A stretch of 64,000 nucleotides of DNA, taken from Sphingopyxis sp. JAI108. GTDB taxonomy: Bacteria; Pseudomonadota; Alphaproteobacteria; Sphingomonadales; Sphingomonadaceae. A program made the position numbers and the translations under genes. The stretch is taken from contig NZ_JACCCJ010000001.1 of the NCBI RefSeq assembly GCF_013410105.1, positions 2,108,001 through 2,172,000 on the forward strand, in the 5' to 3' direction. Numbering within the stretch: position 1 is the first letter of the stretch; every line of letters begins with the position of its first letter. Under the pieces are notes generated by a model, which saw only the letters and a program-made list of their open reading frames with translations, did no database searches and had not been told where the DNA came from. Shown here one piece after another: positions 36,875 through 44,216 of this stretch.

Positions 36875-37271
36875 GCCGATCCGCAAGGAGCCATTTGCCC
36901 CGTTTCGCGCGGCCACGGGCGACGATCGCTGCCCGTGGCCGCCACCATCCGGTTACAGGTTCTCCACGGGCGATGTCGCGGCGCCAAGGCGGATCGCCTT
37001 GCGGGGAAAGCTCGCCGGAGCGATGACGGACAAGGCACCGCATCTACAGGCTTCGTTCAACGGCCGTTCCTCCCATTTGGGATGAAACACGCCGACCACG
37101 GTCGCGATTTTGACGCCCGGGCAAGCGATGGCGACAATTTTCATTTTCCCCGGCCTGGCGTTCATTTTGAACGCTTCGGCCAGCGCTGGCCGATGCAACG
37201 GAACGATCGTTGCGAGCAGCAGTTCAAACTCGAACGGAGGGTGGTTCGCCCTTGCCGTCGGAGAGAGAGAA
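36875..37271. other. Intergenic region between TBDR and entericidin gene
   Basis: 397 bp. It contains the hairpin at 36909-36942 and a smaller AAGGCG...CGCCTT dyad near 36988-37002. Open frames on both strands lack recognisable domains and good ribosome sites. The promoter of the small lipoprotein gene is expected in the last ~100 bp. Confidence 0.5.
36909..36942 (+). terminator. Strong hairpin after TBDR gene
   Basis: Perfect 12-bp stem GCGGCCACGGGC (36909-36920) / GCCCGTGGCCGC (36931-36942) with a 10-nt loop, 35 bp after the TBDR stop. There is no clear T-tract, but its strength and position suggest termination. Confidence 0.6.
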
Positions 37272-37406
37272 ATGAAAAAGCTTCTGACAATTTTCGCAAT
37301 TGGCAGCTCGATGTTGCTTATGTCGGCTTGCAACACTGTTGAAGGCGCGGGAAAAGACGTTGAATCCGTCGGAGACTGTGCTGATGGGGTCGAAGGCAAT
37401 TGCTAG
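37272..37406 (+). CDS. Entericidin-like small lipoprotein
   Basis: 44 aa. A lipoprotein signal MKKLLTIFAIGSSMLLMSAC with lipobox MSAC (Cys20) is followed by NTVEGAGKDVESVGDCADG, the entericidin A/B pattern (NTxxGxGKDVxxxG). Entericidins are toxin/antidote-like envelope lipoproteins linked to stationary-phase lysis in enterics; in alphaproteobacteria they are common and unstudied. Purine-rich GAGAGAGAGAA precedes the ATG. Confidence 0.85.
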   Translation: MKKLLTIFAIGSSMLLMSACNTVEGAGKDVESVGDCADGVEGNC

Positions 37407-37572
37407 GCGGCGTGGACAAACTAGCGTGAAGCGGCATTCGCGGATCGCCTTCGTTGCCCATTAGGAGCCATTCCGCTTTCCGGCGTTGACCGGGAAGCAG
37501 ACCCTCGCAGGCCTCGTGAACTAACAGAGTGCTCGGCAAGCTTGCGCCGATCCGATTTTCCGGTTCGGGCGC

Positions 37573-37606
37573 TTGGAATTTTATCGCAGCGACCTGTATA
37601 GACGGG
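37573..37606 (+). promoter_or_regulatory. Candidate promoter and autoregulatory half-operator of the HutC-like gene
   Basis: TTGGAA (37573-37578), an 18-bp spacer and TATAGA (37597-37602) form a plausible promoter just 6 bp before the ATG at 37609. The -10 overlaps CCTGTATAGACGGG (37593-37606), an imperfect version of the TGTATATACA palindrome found upstream of the TBDR at 42617. Binding there would block RNA polymerase, and the transcript would be nearly leaderless. Confidence 0.45.
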
Positions 37607-37608
37607 TT

Positions 37609-38409
37609 ATGGATTCCATTGCGCGCACGCCCGGGAGCGGTTCAAGCTTTTCAAAGGGTTCAACTACGTCCCGGCGAAGTGAAACCGATGACAAAGAAGC
37701 TCGCACCGGGCCGCGCTATGCAGCGATCAAGCAGAGCATCTGCAACGCCGTTAGAGACGGACTCCTGAAACCGGGCGATCGAGTGCCGTCGGAGGCCGAA
37801 TTGGTCCACCAGTTCGACGTGTCGCGCATGACTGCAAACCGGGCGCTTCGCGAACTCCAAGCCGCGGGTATTCTGGTCCGCCGCGCCGGCAGCGGTTCGT
37901 TCGTCGCCGAGCCGAAACCGATCGGCCAGATGATCGAGATTCGTAATATTGCTGACGAAATAAGGGCGCGGGGGCATGTTTATCGTGCCCGCGTCGTACA
38001 GAATAACGAAATACGGGCTAGCGCCGACACGGCGGCGCTTCTGGAAGTTCCGGTCGGGACAAGATTGTTCCACTCGATCATCGTGCATCATGAGGCCGAG
38101 TTCCCAATCCAGCTCGAAGAGCGATTTGTGCTCGCGTCGGCCGCTCCCGACTATGGAAAGATGGACTTCACCCAGACGACGCCGAACGAGTATCTGACGC
38201 GCACTGCGCCCTTGGAGCGGGTTGAACATCGCGTCCGCGCGGAGATGCCAGACGCGCGGACGCACACCATGCTGGGGCTGTCGAACGGCGAGCCGGTGCT
38301 ACGGATGACGCGCCGTACCTGGAGCCATTCGCGCCTCGTCTCACATGCCTGGCTGACGCACCCCGGATCACGCTTCGAATTGTCGGCTGCCTTCTCGATC
38401 GACGACTGA
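37609..38409 (+). CDS. HutC-like GntR-family regulator with UTRA domain
   Basis: 266 aa. The GntR winged helix is at about residues 35-105 (RYAAIKQSICNAVRDGLLKPGDRVPSEAELVHQF, SRMTANRALRELQAAGILVRRAGSGSFVAEP). A UTRA ligand domain follows, with features very close to the histidine-utilisation repressor HutC: EIRNIADEIRARGHVY, LFHSIIVHHEAEFPIQLEERFV, TPNEYLTRTAPL, RTWSHSRLVSHAWLTHPGSRFEL. HutC proteins respond to urocanate. No hut catabolic genes are nearby; instead a TBDR-PepSY operon lies on the opposite strand, and its promoter has a HutC-type palindrome. A TTG at 37573 could extend the protein by 12 residues but would lie inside the promoter. Confidence 0.88.
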   Translation: MDSIARTPGSGSSFSKGSTTSRRSETDDKEARTGPRYAAIKQSICNAVRDGLLKPGDRVPSEAELVHQFDVSRMTANRALRELQAAGILVRRAGSGSFVAEPKPIGQMIEIRNIADEIRARGHVYRARVVQNNEIRASADTAALLEVPVGTRLFHSIIVHHEAEFPIQLEERFVLASAAPDYGKMDFTQTTPNEYLTRTAPLERVEHRVRAEMPDARTHTMLGLSNGEPVLRMTRRTWSHSRLVSHAWLTHPGSRFELSAAFSIDD

Positions 38410-38420
38410 CGGCTGACGGG

Positions 38421-39155
38421 TCATGCTGCGCCGCGGGTCTCGACAGGCTTGCGGCGGCGACGTAGCCAGCGAAAATCGGCGCGGCTGAAGCTTTTGAACA
38501 GCAGGTAGAATCCGGTTCCCGACAGCCACAGTGCCCCGAACGCGACGAAGATGATGAGCGGATGGTTGAAACTTTTCCGGTTCAGATAATCCATATTGTG
38601 GAGCATCCAGAAAAAGTCCCATGTCCGCCAGGTATCGCCGCGCATCACGAGGAAGCGCGCGGTGTCGAGCGAAACATAAGCGCTGCTATTCTCGGCATCG
38701 GCGAAGTCGACCCGCCACATGGCACCTTCGTGATCACGCGATTCGAGGTTCGGCCTCGTGAGTATGCTGATCTTGCGGATCGGGGCGTCGTTCATCATCG
38801 AGGCGACATCGCGGGCCATTTGCTCGTCCACCAGGACTGTCTTGCCATCCGTCGCATCCACAAGCCGCACGCCTTTCGTAGTCCGAAGTTCGTAAATCGG
38901 GCGAGCACCGAGATCGCGGAGGACGACAGCTGTCACGGGTTCATGACGCGGCAGCGAGGCGAGATCGAAATAGTCCCCGGGCGGCAGGGGGTGGGCGTGC
39001 GACATTCCGCCGCCATGACCGCCGACCCGGTCCTTATCGAGCAGCGCCATCACCGAGCCGCTCAAGGCCCACAGCAGGAACTGAAGACCCAGGATCAGGC
39101 CAACCCATTTGTGGATGCGGCGGAAAAGCAGCGGCGTCAGGCGTATCTTCTTCAT
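38421..39155 (-). CDS. PepSY-type membrane protein 1
   Basis: 244 aa. An N-terminal helix (RIHKWVGLILGLQFLLWALSGSVMALL), a periplasmic PepSY-like section (YELRTTKGVRLVDATDGKTVLVDEQMARDVA, then WRVDFADAENSSAYVSLDTARFLV) and a C-terminal helix (PLIIFVAFGALWLSGTGFYLLF) after the motif FFWMLHNMDYLNR. Histidines flanking the helices (IHKW, LHNMDY) are typical of PepSY_TM proteins proposed to reduce ferric-siderophores. ATGA overlap with the neighbour at 39152 shows cotranslation. Confidence 0.85.
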   Translation of the reverse strand: MKKIRLTPLLFRRIHKWVGLILGLQFLLWALSGSVMALLDKDRVGGHGGGMSHAHPLPPGDYFDLASLPRHEPVTAVVLRDLGARPIYELRTTKGVRLVDATDGKTVLVDEQMARDVASMMNDAPIRKISILTRPNLESRDHEGAMWRVDFADAENSSAYVSLDTARFLVMRGDTWRTWDFFWMLHNMDYLNRKSFNHPLIIFVAFGALWLSGTGFYLLFKSFSRADFRWLRRRRKPVETRGAA

Positions 39156-39856
39156 GCCTTCTTCCCTTTGCGACGCTTGAAGGACCAGATCAGGAGCCAC
39201 GCTCCGCTCAGCGCCATGGCGAAGGCGCTCCAGGTCGCGACACGAAGCAGCGGATTATTGACGTCGGTTCGTTCATCATAGTCCATGATGTGGAGCATCC
39301 AGGCGAAATCGAAGACGCGCCATAGCGCGTGGCGCCGTGAAATCAGCTCGCCGGTCTGGGGCGAGAGGTAGAGGGTGGGACGGTTCCATCCCTCGAACTC
39401 GACCTGCCAATAAGGCGGCTTGCGCGCTTGCATTTCCAGCGGCGCCACGGCCAGCAGCTTGACCGATACGATCTTGCCGTCGCCGGTATAGATGCGCCGC
39501 GCCTGCTCGCGGACCTGGGACTCGGTCAAAGCAGGTAGCGGCGCACCCGAGCGAGCATCGAACAGCCTCGCACCATCGGGCGTTTCAGCACGCCAGACGG
39601 CGCGATCGAACAATCGCTGCAATCGAACCTCGGACGCGCCGGGCGCGGCCGCCACGATCTGCGACGGCGGCGCCAGCCCGGCCAGCTCGAATGGCCGGAA
39701 AGCAGGCGCGCGCACCAGATGATCGCCATGGATGGTGTCGATGTGCACGACCACCATGTAAAAGCCGGTCAGCGTCCAGAGCAGCGCCTGGACCCCGACC
39801 ACCAAGGCCAGCCATTTGTGCGTTCGCCGGACAAGCAGCGGCCAACGGATCGCCAT
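39152..39856 (-). CDS. PepSY-type membrane protein 2
   Basis: 234 aa, paralogous in layout to the gene at 38421: N-terminal helix RRTHKWLALVVGVQALLWTLTGFYMV, PepSY-like middle (WQVEFEGWNRPTLYLSPQTGELIS), motif FAWMLHIMDYDERTD and a C-terminal helix VATWSAFAMALSGAWLLIW with a basic tail RRKGKKA. The same His-bearing positions as its partner suggest the two form a heterodimer. The gene starts 11 bp after the TBDR stop, so TBDR-PepSY2-PepSY1 is one operon. Confidence 0.85.
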   Translation of the reverse strand: MAIRWPLLVRRTHKWLALVVGVQALLWTLTGFYMVVVHIDTIHGDHLVRAPAFRPFELAGLAPPSQIVAAAPGASEVRLQRLFDRAVWRAETPDGARLFDARSGAPLPALTESQVREQARRIYTGDGKIVSVKLLAVAPLEMQARKPPYWQVEFEGWNRPTLYLSPQTGELISRRHALWRVFDFAWMLHIMDYDERTDVNNPLLRVATWSAFAMALSGAWLLIWSFKRRKGKKA

Positions 39857-39867
39857 TTCGATTACCC

Positions 39868-42570
39868 TCAGAACGCGGTTCGGAAGCCGACGTAGAAACG
39901 CCGTCCGAGCAGGTCGTATGTCATCGTGTCGGTGTTCGCATCGGTGAAACTCTGGATATAGGGGGCCTTCCGATCGAAAAGATTGTCGACGCCAACCTGG
40001 AACCGCGCCTTCTCGTCGATCTCAAAGGCGACCTGGAGATTGTGATAGAAGACGTTGGGCGTTCGGTAGCCGATCTCCCCGGGGGCCGCGTTGAAGTCGG
40101 TCGCCTTGCCGATCCACTGCGTCGACCAGGTCGCACTGATGCCGTCCTTTTCCGCGGTCAGGACGCCATAGCCGCGCCACTTCGGATAACCGCCGTTCCC
40201 CCCGCCGATGAATCCGTCGAAATCGATCGGTGCACCCCCGGGGAAGGGCAGGACGACATATTTGTTGAGGTAGGTCAGGTTGACGTCGAGCGAGACATTC
40301 AAGGCGCCGATATCGTTATTGTAGACGAGGCCGAGATCGAGGCCGTTCATCTCTTCGCGACCGGTGTTGATCGGCTGCGCGGAGAGGAAGGTGACCTCCC
40401 CGGTCAATGGGCTGCGCGTAAAATCATCGCAGAAGGGATGCGACAGGTTGGCGCTGGCATAACAGATGGCAAGCTTGGTCGATCCTGGAATGGCGCGGAT
40501 CGCATCCTTGATTTTGATGTCGAACCAGTCGGCGGTGAGCGACAGTCCCGGAACCAGTCCCTTGGGCGTGACGACCGTACCGACCGTCCATGTCGTCGAG
40601 CTCTCGGGCTGGAGGTCCTCATTGCCCCCGACCGTGGTCAGGATGGTGGTGCCGAGCTGAACATAATTGGCTGGCACGCCCGACGCCTGGCAGTTTGCGA
40701 TCAACGTCGCGTTGCCGCTGGTCGAATAACGCGAGCAAGGGTCGGTCGTCGTCAGATTGCCTTCCGACACACCGCCGAATAGTTCAGGGACGTTCGGGAT
40801 ACGAAAGCCGGTGCCATAGGTGCCGCGCAAACGGAAGCTGTCATTGATAACCCAGTCGAGGCTCGCCTTGTAGTTCCAGTCGCTGCCGAACAGGTCGTAG
40901 TTCGAATAGCGCACCGCCCCGCCAGCGGTCAGCGCCTGGAAGAAGGGCGTATCGGCGAGAATGGGCACCGAAAGTTCGAGATAGGCCTCCTTGGCGACGC
41001 TCGTTCCCGAAATCGGACTCTGCTGGTTTGTATTGGCGATCCCCAGAACGGTAAGCGGATCGGGATCGCGCCAGCCCTTTTCCTTACGATAGACGACACC
41101 GGCCGCGAAGGAGACGGGACCCGCGGGCAGCTTGAAAAGGTCGCCGTTGAGGTCGGCGGTGACCGTCGCGAGCTCGTTCCCGCCGCGGTCGCGCGAGGTG
41201 AAGAGAATATAGTCGAGCACCTGCGGGGTCAGGTCGCCGAACCCGAGATAGTCGCCGCATGGAATGGCCGCGCCTGGCGCGGGGCTGCAGACGCCGGTAT
41301 CGATCGTATTCCGGACGCGCTCAAGATTGGCAATGTTGGTCGAACCATCGACCGCGGTGTTGCGACCAAAGGCGCCCGCCACTTCCCAGCCCCAGTCATT
41401 CGACAGCTTGCCGCGAAGACCGAAGGTTCCCTGCCAGGTGTCGGTTTCCTGAAAGAACTGGCGCGGGCCCGGTTCGGCGAGGCGGCGCTGGATCAGGACG
41501 ATATCCTGCCCCGTGGGATTGGTGGGATTGCTCGCGGCGATCGCCAGGTTGCGCAACGTGCCGGGCGTCGCGATCTGGTTCGACTTGCGGAAGGTGTAGA
41601 GGAATTCGCCGAACGCCTCGATGTTGTCGGTCAGGTCATAGTCGGCGAAGAAGGCCGTGCTGACACGCTCGACCGGGCTCACCGCATTGAGGAACGGGTT
41701 CGAATTGAAGTTGTGCTTGGCGGCGCTGTAGGGCTCGAAGAAATCGCCGTTGCCGCCGAGTAGCTGGTTGAAGTTGATCTGCTGGCCGTTCGGCAACACC
41801 GCACGACCACCGATCGTCGAAGCGCTGTTGACGCAGCCCAGGGCGCCCGGTGTCGTCTCGGCGAGCGAACAGGGCGCGCGTGTCGCCATATTGACCGCAC
41901 TCGTCTTCTGATAGGTGACCGCGGCCATGAAGCCGCCGCGATCGTTGCGCACGCCCCATAACAAATCGGCGGTGAAATCCGACCCATCGCCCTTTTCGGT
42001 GATGCCCTGCCGAACGCTGAGTCCAAGGCCTTCATAGTCGGTTCGGGTCACGAGGTTGACGACGCCCGCCATCGCATCCGCACCGTAAATCGCCGATGCG
42101 CCGTCCTTGAGCACGTCGGTACGCGCAAGCGCGGCGACCGGGATCATGTTGAGGTCGGGCGATGAGTTTGCCCCCGTGCCGCCTGCGACAAGGCGGCGGC
42201 CATTGAGCAGCACGAGGGTGCGCTTGATGCCGAGACCGCGCAGGTTCACCTGCGCGGTGCCATAGCCATTGTTCGCCCAATAGGCTGAAGTCTGGTTGCC
42301 GGCAAAGCCGGCGTTGGCCGGCAAGCGCTGCAACACGGTTTCGATATTGACCACACCCGTGTTCTCGATCTGCTCGGCGGATACGACGGTCGCCGGACCG
42401 ACGCCGGCAAGATCTTGTCGCCGGATTCGCGAACCGGTTACCACGATCTCGCTGCCCGATTGGCTCGCCTCAACCTCGGAAGCCGTGGGTGCCCCGTCTT
42501 GGGCGAACGCAGGCGTTGCCATTGTTGCGAGCACCGCCCCGCTCGCGAGCAATGATTTTCTGATCGACAT
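39868..42570 (-). CDS. TonB-dependent outer-membrane receptor (900 aa), HutC-site controlled
   Basis: Signal peptide (MSIRKSLLASGAVLATMATPAFAQ), TonB-box-like SEIVVTGSRIRR, plug with VVSAEQIENTGVVNIETVLQRLP, VNLRGLGIKRTLVLLNGRR and KDGASAIYGADAMAGVVNLV, then a barrel ending RRFYVGFRTAF with the terminal Phe required by the Bam machinery. It is first gene of the operon with two PepSY proteins. Its promoter region holds TGTATATACA (42618-42627), so it is probably repressed by the HutC-like protein encoded at 37609. Its ligand may be histidine-, urocanate- or metal-complex-related (inference). Confidence 0.92.
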   Translation of the reverse strand: MSIRKSLLASGAVLATMATPAFAQDGAPTASEVEASQSGSEIVVTGSRIRRQDLAGVGPATVVSAEQIENTGVVNIETVLQRLPANAGFAGNQTSAYWANNGYGTAQVNLRGLGIKRTLVLLNGRRLVAGGTGANSSPDLNMIPVAALARTDVLKDGASAIYGADAMAGVVNLVTRTDYEGLGLSVRQGITEKGDGSDFTADLLWGVRNDRGGFMAAVTYQKTSAVNMATRAPCSLAETTPGALGCVNSASTIGGRAVLPNGQQINFNQLLGGNGDFFEPYSAAKHNFNSNPFLNAVSPVERVSTAFFADYDLTDNIEAFGEFLYTFRKSNQIATPGTLRNLAIAASNPTNPTGQDIVLIQRRLAEPGPRQFFQETDTWQGTFGLRGKLSNDWGWEVAGAFGRNTAVDGSTNIANLERVRNTIDTGVCSPAPGAAIPCGDYLGFGDLTPQVLDYILFTSRDRGGNELATVTADLNGDLFKLPAGPVSFAAGVVYRKEKGWRDPDPLTVLGIANTNQQSPISGTSVAKEAYLELSVPILADTPFFQALTAGGAVRYSNYDLFGSDWNYKASLDWVINDSFRLRGTYGTGFRIPNVPELFGGVSEGNLTTTDPCSRYSTSGNATLIANCQASGVPANYVQLGTTILTTVGGNEDLQPESSTTWTVGTVVTPKGLVPGLSLTADWFDIKIKDAIRAIPGSTKLAICYASANLSHPFCDDFTRSPLTGEVTFLSAQPINTGREEMNGLDLGLVYNNDIGALNVSLDVNLTYLNKYVVLPFPGGAPIDFDGFIGGGNGGYPKWRGYGVLTAEKDGISATWSTQWIGKATDFNAAPGEIGYRTPNVFYHNLQVAFEIDEKARFQVGVDNLFDRKAPYIQSFTDANTDTMTYDLLGRRFYVGFRTAF

Positions 42571-42616
42571 GCGAAACCCCCTTTTTGGTTGCGTAATGAA
42601 CCTTAGAGAGCATCAA

Positions 42617-42633
42617 TTGTATATACAGGTCAA
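42617..42633 (-). promoter_or_regulatory. HutC-type operator at TBDR promoter
   Basis: TGTATATACA (42618-42627) is a perfect palindrome identical to the core site described for HutC repressors (TGTA-N2-TACA). On the minus strand it follows directly after TTGACC (42633-42628), a likely -35 box, and so would lie in the promoter spacer. Only a weak -10 (TCTCTA, 42609-42604) is visible. The HutC-like gene is 4.2 kb away on the other side of the operon. Confidence 0.6.
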
Positions 42634-42793
42634 CAGAAAAAATCGTGCTTGTTCAATTGGTTAGTTATACGTTGATAGGTCGCACCGGATATTGCTAATA
42701 CGCATCCCAAAGACTTACCCCTCACCGACGCGACATCTTTTTTCACCTGGGGTAGCGAAGCTGACGATGAGCGCCGCCCGACGTCCCTTTCGT

Positions 42794-42806
42794 GTAATTT
42801 AATTAC
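42794..42806. promoter_or_regulatory. Palindrome GTAATTTAATTAC
   Basis: GTAATT-T-AATTAC is a 13-bp perfect inverted repeat, AT-rich in a GC-rich region, and nearly extended by CGT...ACG. It could be a regulator site or a weak terminator between the TBDR operon and the copper genes. No assignment. Confidence 0.3.
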
Positions 42807-43025
42807 CACGACGGGATGGCGTTGCGGGCGCCCGGATCCTCACAAAACGATGAATGTTGATAAGGAATACACGCGCTCGGCCAGCGCGGGCGCTGTTCCT
42901 GCAGTCACGCGCGAAATTGAGCGACGCTGCCGTCCGCCGGATTTGATCGACTTCCGGCTACCGCTCCTGTGCAAGGCGGTTCGCAGCAGCGGACCTTGCC
43001 CGTGCCTTTGTTCCGCCAGCCGAGG

Positions 43026-44216
43026 TTAGAACCAGGCCCTGACCCCCATGACCCAGCTCACGCTGTCGGCATCATCGCCCGCTGCGCGAGCGAAGCGCGC
43101 GGTATCGCCGACCTTGCGCGCCCATTCGACCCCCACATAGGGCGCAAATTCCTTCACGATTTCGTAGCGCAGGCGCAGTCCGAGCTCCATGTCGGACAAG
43201 CCGGACCCGACCCCGATTTCCGGAACATCCTGCAAAGCGAAGTTAACTTCCGCCATCGGCTGGAGGACCAGCCTTTGCGTGATGCGCTGATCATAATAGC
43301 CTTCAAGCCGGCCGTGCAGATCGCCCTTGTGCGACAAGAACAGGGCGCCTTCGACCTCGAACCAATAGGGCGCGAGACCCTCGAAACCGACCGTCGCATA
43401 AGTGCGATCAGGACCGGGCCCGAGATCTTGCCGGATGCCCGCCTGCGCATTGAAATAGGGGCCGACGGCTCGGCTGTAGAGCAATTGTGTCTCGGTCTCT
43501 TCGATGCCCTCGCCAAAGACGCCTTCGCCTTCGCTCTTGAGGGTCAGTCGGCTGATGTCGCCGCCATACCAGGCCTCACCGTCCCAGCGGAAACCGTCAC
43601 GTCCCTTGCGCGCCTGATATTCAGCGAGGTTAAAACTGATGAAGGCGATCTTCTGTGCGCCATTTTCTTCCATCATCGCATGGCGCGAATGCTCCATTTC
43701 GGCCTTGGAATAGATACGGTCGGCGTACCAGTCGCTTGGCGGTGCAGGCGCGGCAGCGTCCCCCGGCGGCAAGTCGGTGCCGCTTGCCCCGCTCATCCCG
43801 TCCATGCCCGCAGTGGGGACCTTCGGCGTGCAATGCCCCATCTTGGCATGTTCGGGCGGACAGTCGGGGTCGGACGGGACGGCCGTACCATGGTCCATCG
43901 CGTCCATATTCGGCATTTGCGCGCCTGAAGCTTCCTTGCCCGAAGACTCCGCCTCAGGCGTACAATGGCCCATCGCCGCATGCTCGGGCGCGCAATTTGC
44001 CTCCTTCGGTTTCATGTCCATGCCGCCGTGACTCATATCGGGCATCGGCGTGGGTTCGGGCTGCGGCGGCGAGGACGACTGCAGCGTGGCAGCAGACTTC
44101 GGTTCGGCGGGCATGGTCATGCCCGGCATCGACGAATGATCCACCGACTGCGCGGTGACCGGAACGGCGAGGGCGAGCGCGGCTGTGCCCGCGAGGAAAA
44201 GCGTTGCGCGGGTCAT
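43026..44216 (-). CDS. copB: Copper resistance outer-membrane protein CopB
   Basis: 396 aa. Signal peptide (MTRATLFLAGTAALALAVPVTAQ), a ~140-residue Met/His-rich N-terminal region with two copies of CxPEHAxMGHCT (residues 75-86 and 119-130) and repeats such as MPGMTM, MDAMDHG and MDGMSG, then the CopB beta-barrel domain: DWYADRIYSKAEMEHSRH, WDGEAWYGGDISRL, YFEVEGALFLS-like segment, and WARKVGDTARFAR. CopB works with CopA in periplasmic/outer-membrane copper binding and oxidation. It overlaps the copA stop by 4 bases. Confidence 0.95.
   Translation of the reverse strand: MTRATLFLAGTAALALAVPVTAQSVDHSSMPGMTMPAEPKSAATLQSSSPPQPEPTPMPDMSHGGMDMKPKEANCAPEHAAMGHCTPEAESSGKEASGAQMPNMDAMDHGTAVPSDPDCPPEHAKMGHCTPKVPTAGMDGMSGASGTDLPPGDAAAPAPPSDWYADRIYSKAEMEHSRHAMMEENGAQKIAFISFNLAEYQARKGRDGFRWDGEAWYGGDISRLTLKSEGEGVFGEGIEETETQLLYSRAVGPYFNAQAGIRQDLGPGPDRTYATVGFEGLAPYWFEVEGALFLSHKGDLHGRLEGYYDQRITQRLVLQPMAEVNFALQDVPEIGVGSGLSDMELGLRLRYEIVKEFAPYVGVEWARKVGDTARFARAAGDDADSVSWVMGVRAWF

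Larger units (their letters stand above)
42571..43025. other. Intergenic region between TBDR and copB
   Basis: 455 bp without a gene I can support. It holds the TBDR promoter/operator at its left end and the perfect odd palindrome GTAATTTAATTAC (42794-42806). The rest is unassigned; nothing resembling a tRNA, IS end or known RNA was seen. Confidence 0.5.

Noticed and set aside
34148..36916. 922-codon minus-strand open frame opposite the TBDR
   Set aside because: Antisense shadow; the plus strand has all TBDR landmarks.
36953..37399. 148-codon minus-strand frame opposite the entericidin region
   Set aside because: No signal, domain or ribosome site; it overlaps a clear lipoprotein gene.
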